Shown here piece by piece: positions 62,756 through 64,000 of a stretch of 64,000 nt of DNA (its first letter is position 1; each line of letters begins with the position of its first letter). Where the stretch lies: the NCBI RefSeq assembly GCF_012689525.1, contig NZ_CP051517.1, positions 78,976 to 142,975 on the forward strand. The letters are read 5' to 3'. This DNA is from Paraburkholderia aromaticivorans (lineage in GTDB: Bacteria; Pseudomonadota; Gammaproteobacteria; Burkholderiales; Burkholderiaceae). A program made the translations under genes and the position numbers. The notes beneath the pieces are model-generated. The model worked only from the letters and a program-made list of their open reading frames with translations, did not search any database and was not told where the DNA came from.

Positions 62756-63066
62756 GCGGCACGCCCGCGAGTGTGGCGCACCGCATCGTGAACTGCTACC
62801 AGAGGCGCGCGGGGTGGTACGCGGTCGAACTCCGAAAGCGCGGCACGCGCGATCGCGCGAAGCTCGTCGCGGTGCATGTCGATCGCATGACCGTCCCGGT
62901 CGAGCATGTTGGCGATGCGGTGCAGCGCGTCGGCGGTCTTCGCCGCAGCATCCGCCGACAGCGCCATGCGGAACAGTTCAGCACGCACGATTTCACGGTC
63001 CCCGTACTGGTAGACGGCCAGCAAAGGCAGAAGTGCGGTCAGCCAGGTTGGGCGAATTTGCGTCAT
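62752..63066 (-). CDS. Hypothetical helical protein
   Basis: This 104-residue protein begins MTQIRPTWLTALLPLLAV and is helical throughout (AKTADALHRIANMLDRDGH). An ATG two codons upstream is possible. Downstream it overlaps the 64-residue gene (ATGA). Family unknown. Confidence 0.6.
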   Translation of the reverse strand: MTQIRPTWLTALLPLLAVYQYGDREIVRAELFRMALSADAAAKTADALHRIANMLDRDGHAIDMHRDELRAIARAALSEFDRVPPRAPLVAVHDAVRHTRGRAA

Positions 63067-63134
63067 GTCCATTTCTTCCTCACTGATTTTCAGATAGGGC
63101 GAAAGACCCCAGCCCGCAGGCCGGGGCTAGTTGA

Positions 63135-63548
63135 TTAGTCGATAGCGCGGAGAATGTTCGCGGCCTCTACGTGCTGCGTCGCGTAGGCGCGCAGTTCGTG
63201 GTAGTGCTCGATAATGCTGTCATCGCCGCACTTTTCCGCCAGATGGCACAGGGCAAACAGCGTGACGACGATTCCGAAGGCGTCCGCGCCCATCATGTCG
63301 CTGTAGCCGTTCATATGCCACCGCACATGCACCCGTCCGCAGTTCGAAGGGGCCATATAGAAGCCGCCGTTCGACAACTGGAAGAAGTCCCACGAACCGC
63401 CGTTGTAGGCACTCGAAAGGCGCGCGGCCCAGTCGTACACCAACGCTTCGCCCTGGAGGTATTGCGCGCCCAGGTAGTGAGGAAGGAAATTCAGGCGTAA
63501 CTCATCAACAACAACGTTTGACGAGATTCTGGTTTCATTAGCAATCAC
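63135..63548 (-). CDS. klcA: ArdB/KlcA-family antirestriction protein
   Basis: This 137-residue protein matches ArdB/KlcA: LRLNFLPHYLGAQYLQGEALVYDW, GGSWDFFQLSNGGFYMAP and SDMMGADAFGIVVTLFALCHLAEK. These proteins shield incoming plasmid DNA from type I restriction. The start is a GTG. Its 5' leader is identical to that of the divergent ParB-like gene. Confidence 0.9.
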   Translation of the reverse strand: MIANETRISSNVVVDELRLNFLPHYLGAQYLQGEALVYDWAARLSSAYNGGSWDFFQLSNGGFYMAPSNCGRVHVRWHMNGYSDMMGADAFGIVVTLFALCHLAEKCGDDSIIEHYHELRAYATQHVEAANILRAID

Positions 63549-63593
63549 GGTTATCTCCGGTTATGGCCATCGCACCACGCGAGGCACAACTTA

Positions 63594-63613
63594 ATTGTAG
63601 TGACATTTTGTCC
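63594..63613 (-). promoter_or_regulatory. Promoter of the antirestriction operon with operator-like motif
   Basis: On the minus strand the -10 is TACAAT (63599-63594). The -35 is weak (ATTATT at about 63621-63616). The motif CATTTTGTCC (plus strand, 63604-63613) lies in the spacer and is repeated in the divergent promoter. Confidence 0.55.
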
Positions 63614-63696
63614 TAAATAATTAGTATTTTGATTTTCATTTTAAATCAATCCTGAAGTCCAATTAATAATTCCAAACGACACCTGTTGATATATTC

Positions 63697-63724
63697 TTTA
63701 CTTAGGTCATTTTGTCCGTATAAT
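63697..63724 (+). promoter_or_regulatory. Promoter of the ParB-like gene with the same motif
   Basis: TTTACT (63697-63702) and TATAAT (63719-63724) are 16 bp apart. CATTTTGTCC recurs at 63708-63717 in the spacer. Repression of both promoters by one regulator is likely. Confidence 0.7.
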
Positions 63725-63769
63725 GGTTATGTGCCTCGCGTGGTGCGATGGCCATAACCGGAGATAACC

Positions 63770-64000
63770 GTGGATCACATTGTTGAAAGCCGTGCAACTG
63801 AAACCGTTCCAGAAACCAGCTTCGTCAACGACACGCCGATCGAGTACGTGCCGCTCGGTCTGCTATGCAAGTCGCCGCACAACGTGCGCCGCAAAGCGCC
63901 TACCGGCATCGAGGCGCTGGCCGGGAACATCGCCGCAGCGGGCGTCATGCAAAACCTCGTCACCCATGAAATGAAATCGCGTGGCAAGCAGCGCAAGCTG
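63770..64000 (+). CDS. ParB/KorB-like DNA-binding protein (partial)
   Basis: Seventy-seven codons from a GTG are inside the window. The sequence IEYVPLGLLCKSPHNVRRKAPTGIEALAGNIAAAGVMQNLVTHEM is the start of a ParB/Sulfiredoxin domain (CKSPHNVRR, then the helix IEALAGNI, then GVMQNLV). It is distinct from the parB at 11996-12970. Plasmids often carry such a second ParB-like protein as a global regulator (KorB type). Confidence 0.82.
   Translation, partial: MDHIVESRATETVPETSFVNDTPIEYVPLGLLCKSPHNVRRKAPTGIEALAGNIAAAGVMQNLVTHEMKSRGKQRKL

Larger units (their letters stand above)
63546..63772. repeat. 43-bp perfect inverted repeat forming shared leaders
   Basis: Arms at 63546-63588 and 63730-63772 are exact reverse complements. 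Each arm runs from the predicted transcription start to the GTG start codon of one divergent gene, including the GGAGA ribosome site. The 141-bp centre is A/T-rich and holds both promoters. Confidence 0.95.

Noticed and set aside
1..64000. CRISPR arrays, tRNA or rRNA genes, complete insertion sequences, relaxase or nick site
   Set aside because: I looked for regularly spaced repeats, tRNA-like cloverleaf ends, transposase motifs and relaxase signatures and saw none. The relaxase and transfer origin may lie outside the window.

Overview
The window looks like part of a large conjugative plasmid or chromid from a Burkholderiaceae-type betaproteobacterium (Paraburkholderia, Burkholderia or Caballeronia-like). 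The reasons are high GC, a VirB-type transfer operon, a plasmid rep-parB-parA block, Burkholderia-type DUF3717 and integrase proteins, and an imuA-imuB-dnaE2 cassette. I saw no rRNA, tRNA, CRISPR array or complete insertion sequence.

Layout. 1-3806: leftward end of a type IV secretion operon (virB2, virB3, a small gene, virB4, a small membrane gene, start of virB5). 4016-9634: signalling and cargo genes (BetR-type HTH fused to a receiver domain, GT9-like glycosyltransferase, hybrid histidine kinase coupled to a periplasmic SUOX-fold protein, FkbM methyltransferase). 9730-14260: plasmid maintenance (parDE, a rep gene with an apparent antisense RNA over its leader, parB, parA). 14823-15101: an HU gene. 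15426-29253: a defence island. It holds a translationally coupled operon of an Abi_C-like protein, two tiny genes and a DUF3701-type integrase; a vsr/C5-methylase/Eco29kI-like restriction cluster; a truncated HEPN-like gene next to a 161-bp inverted-repeat element; a PIN-domain gene; SIR2-HerA-KTSC; and a convergent HEPN plus AAA-type ATPase pair.

29419-36888: an SOS region with an SRAP (YedK/HMCES) protein, dnaE2, imuB and imuA. A LexA box lies between imuA and a divergent operon of three small unknown genes. 37151-59412: a very complete arsenic island. It contains arsN2, an MFS transporter, arsH, two arsR genes, arsI, pstSCAB-phoU-phoB, an LMW-type arsC, acr3, an acylphosphatase, aioXSR divergent from aioBA (with a sigma-54 promoter), moaA, a glutaredoxin-type arsC and arsO. 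Together these cover arsenate uptake and reduction, arsenite oxidation and efflux, and organoarsenical handling. 59472-64000: plasmid accessory genes (DUF1488-like, HTH, several unknowns, DUF3717, ArdB/KlcA antirestriction) and the start of a ParB/KorB-like gene. The last two genes diverge and share an identical 43-bp transcribed leader arranged as an inverted repeat.

Functionally, transfer, copy control, partition, toxin-antitoxin and antirestriction genes form a self-maintaining backbone. The arsenic island, the mutagenesis cassette and the defence island are its cargo. Family names come from motifs read by eye; no database search was run.
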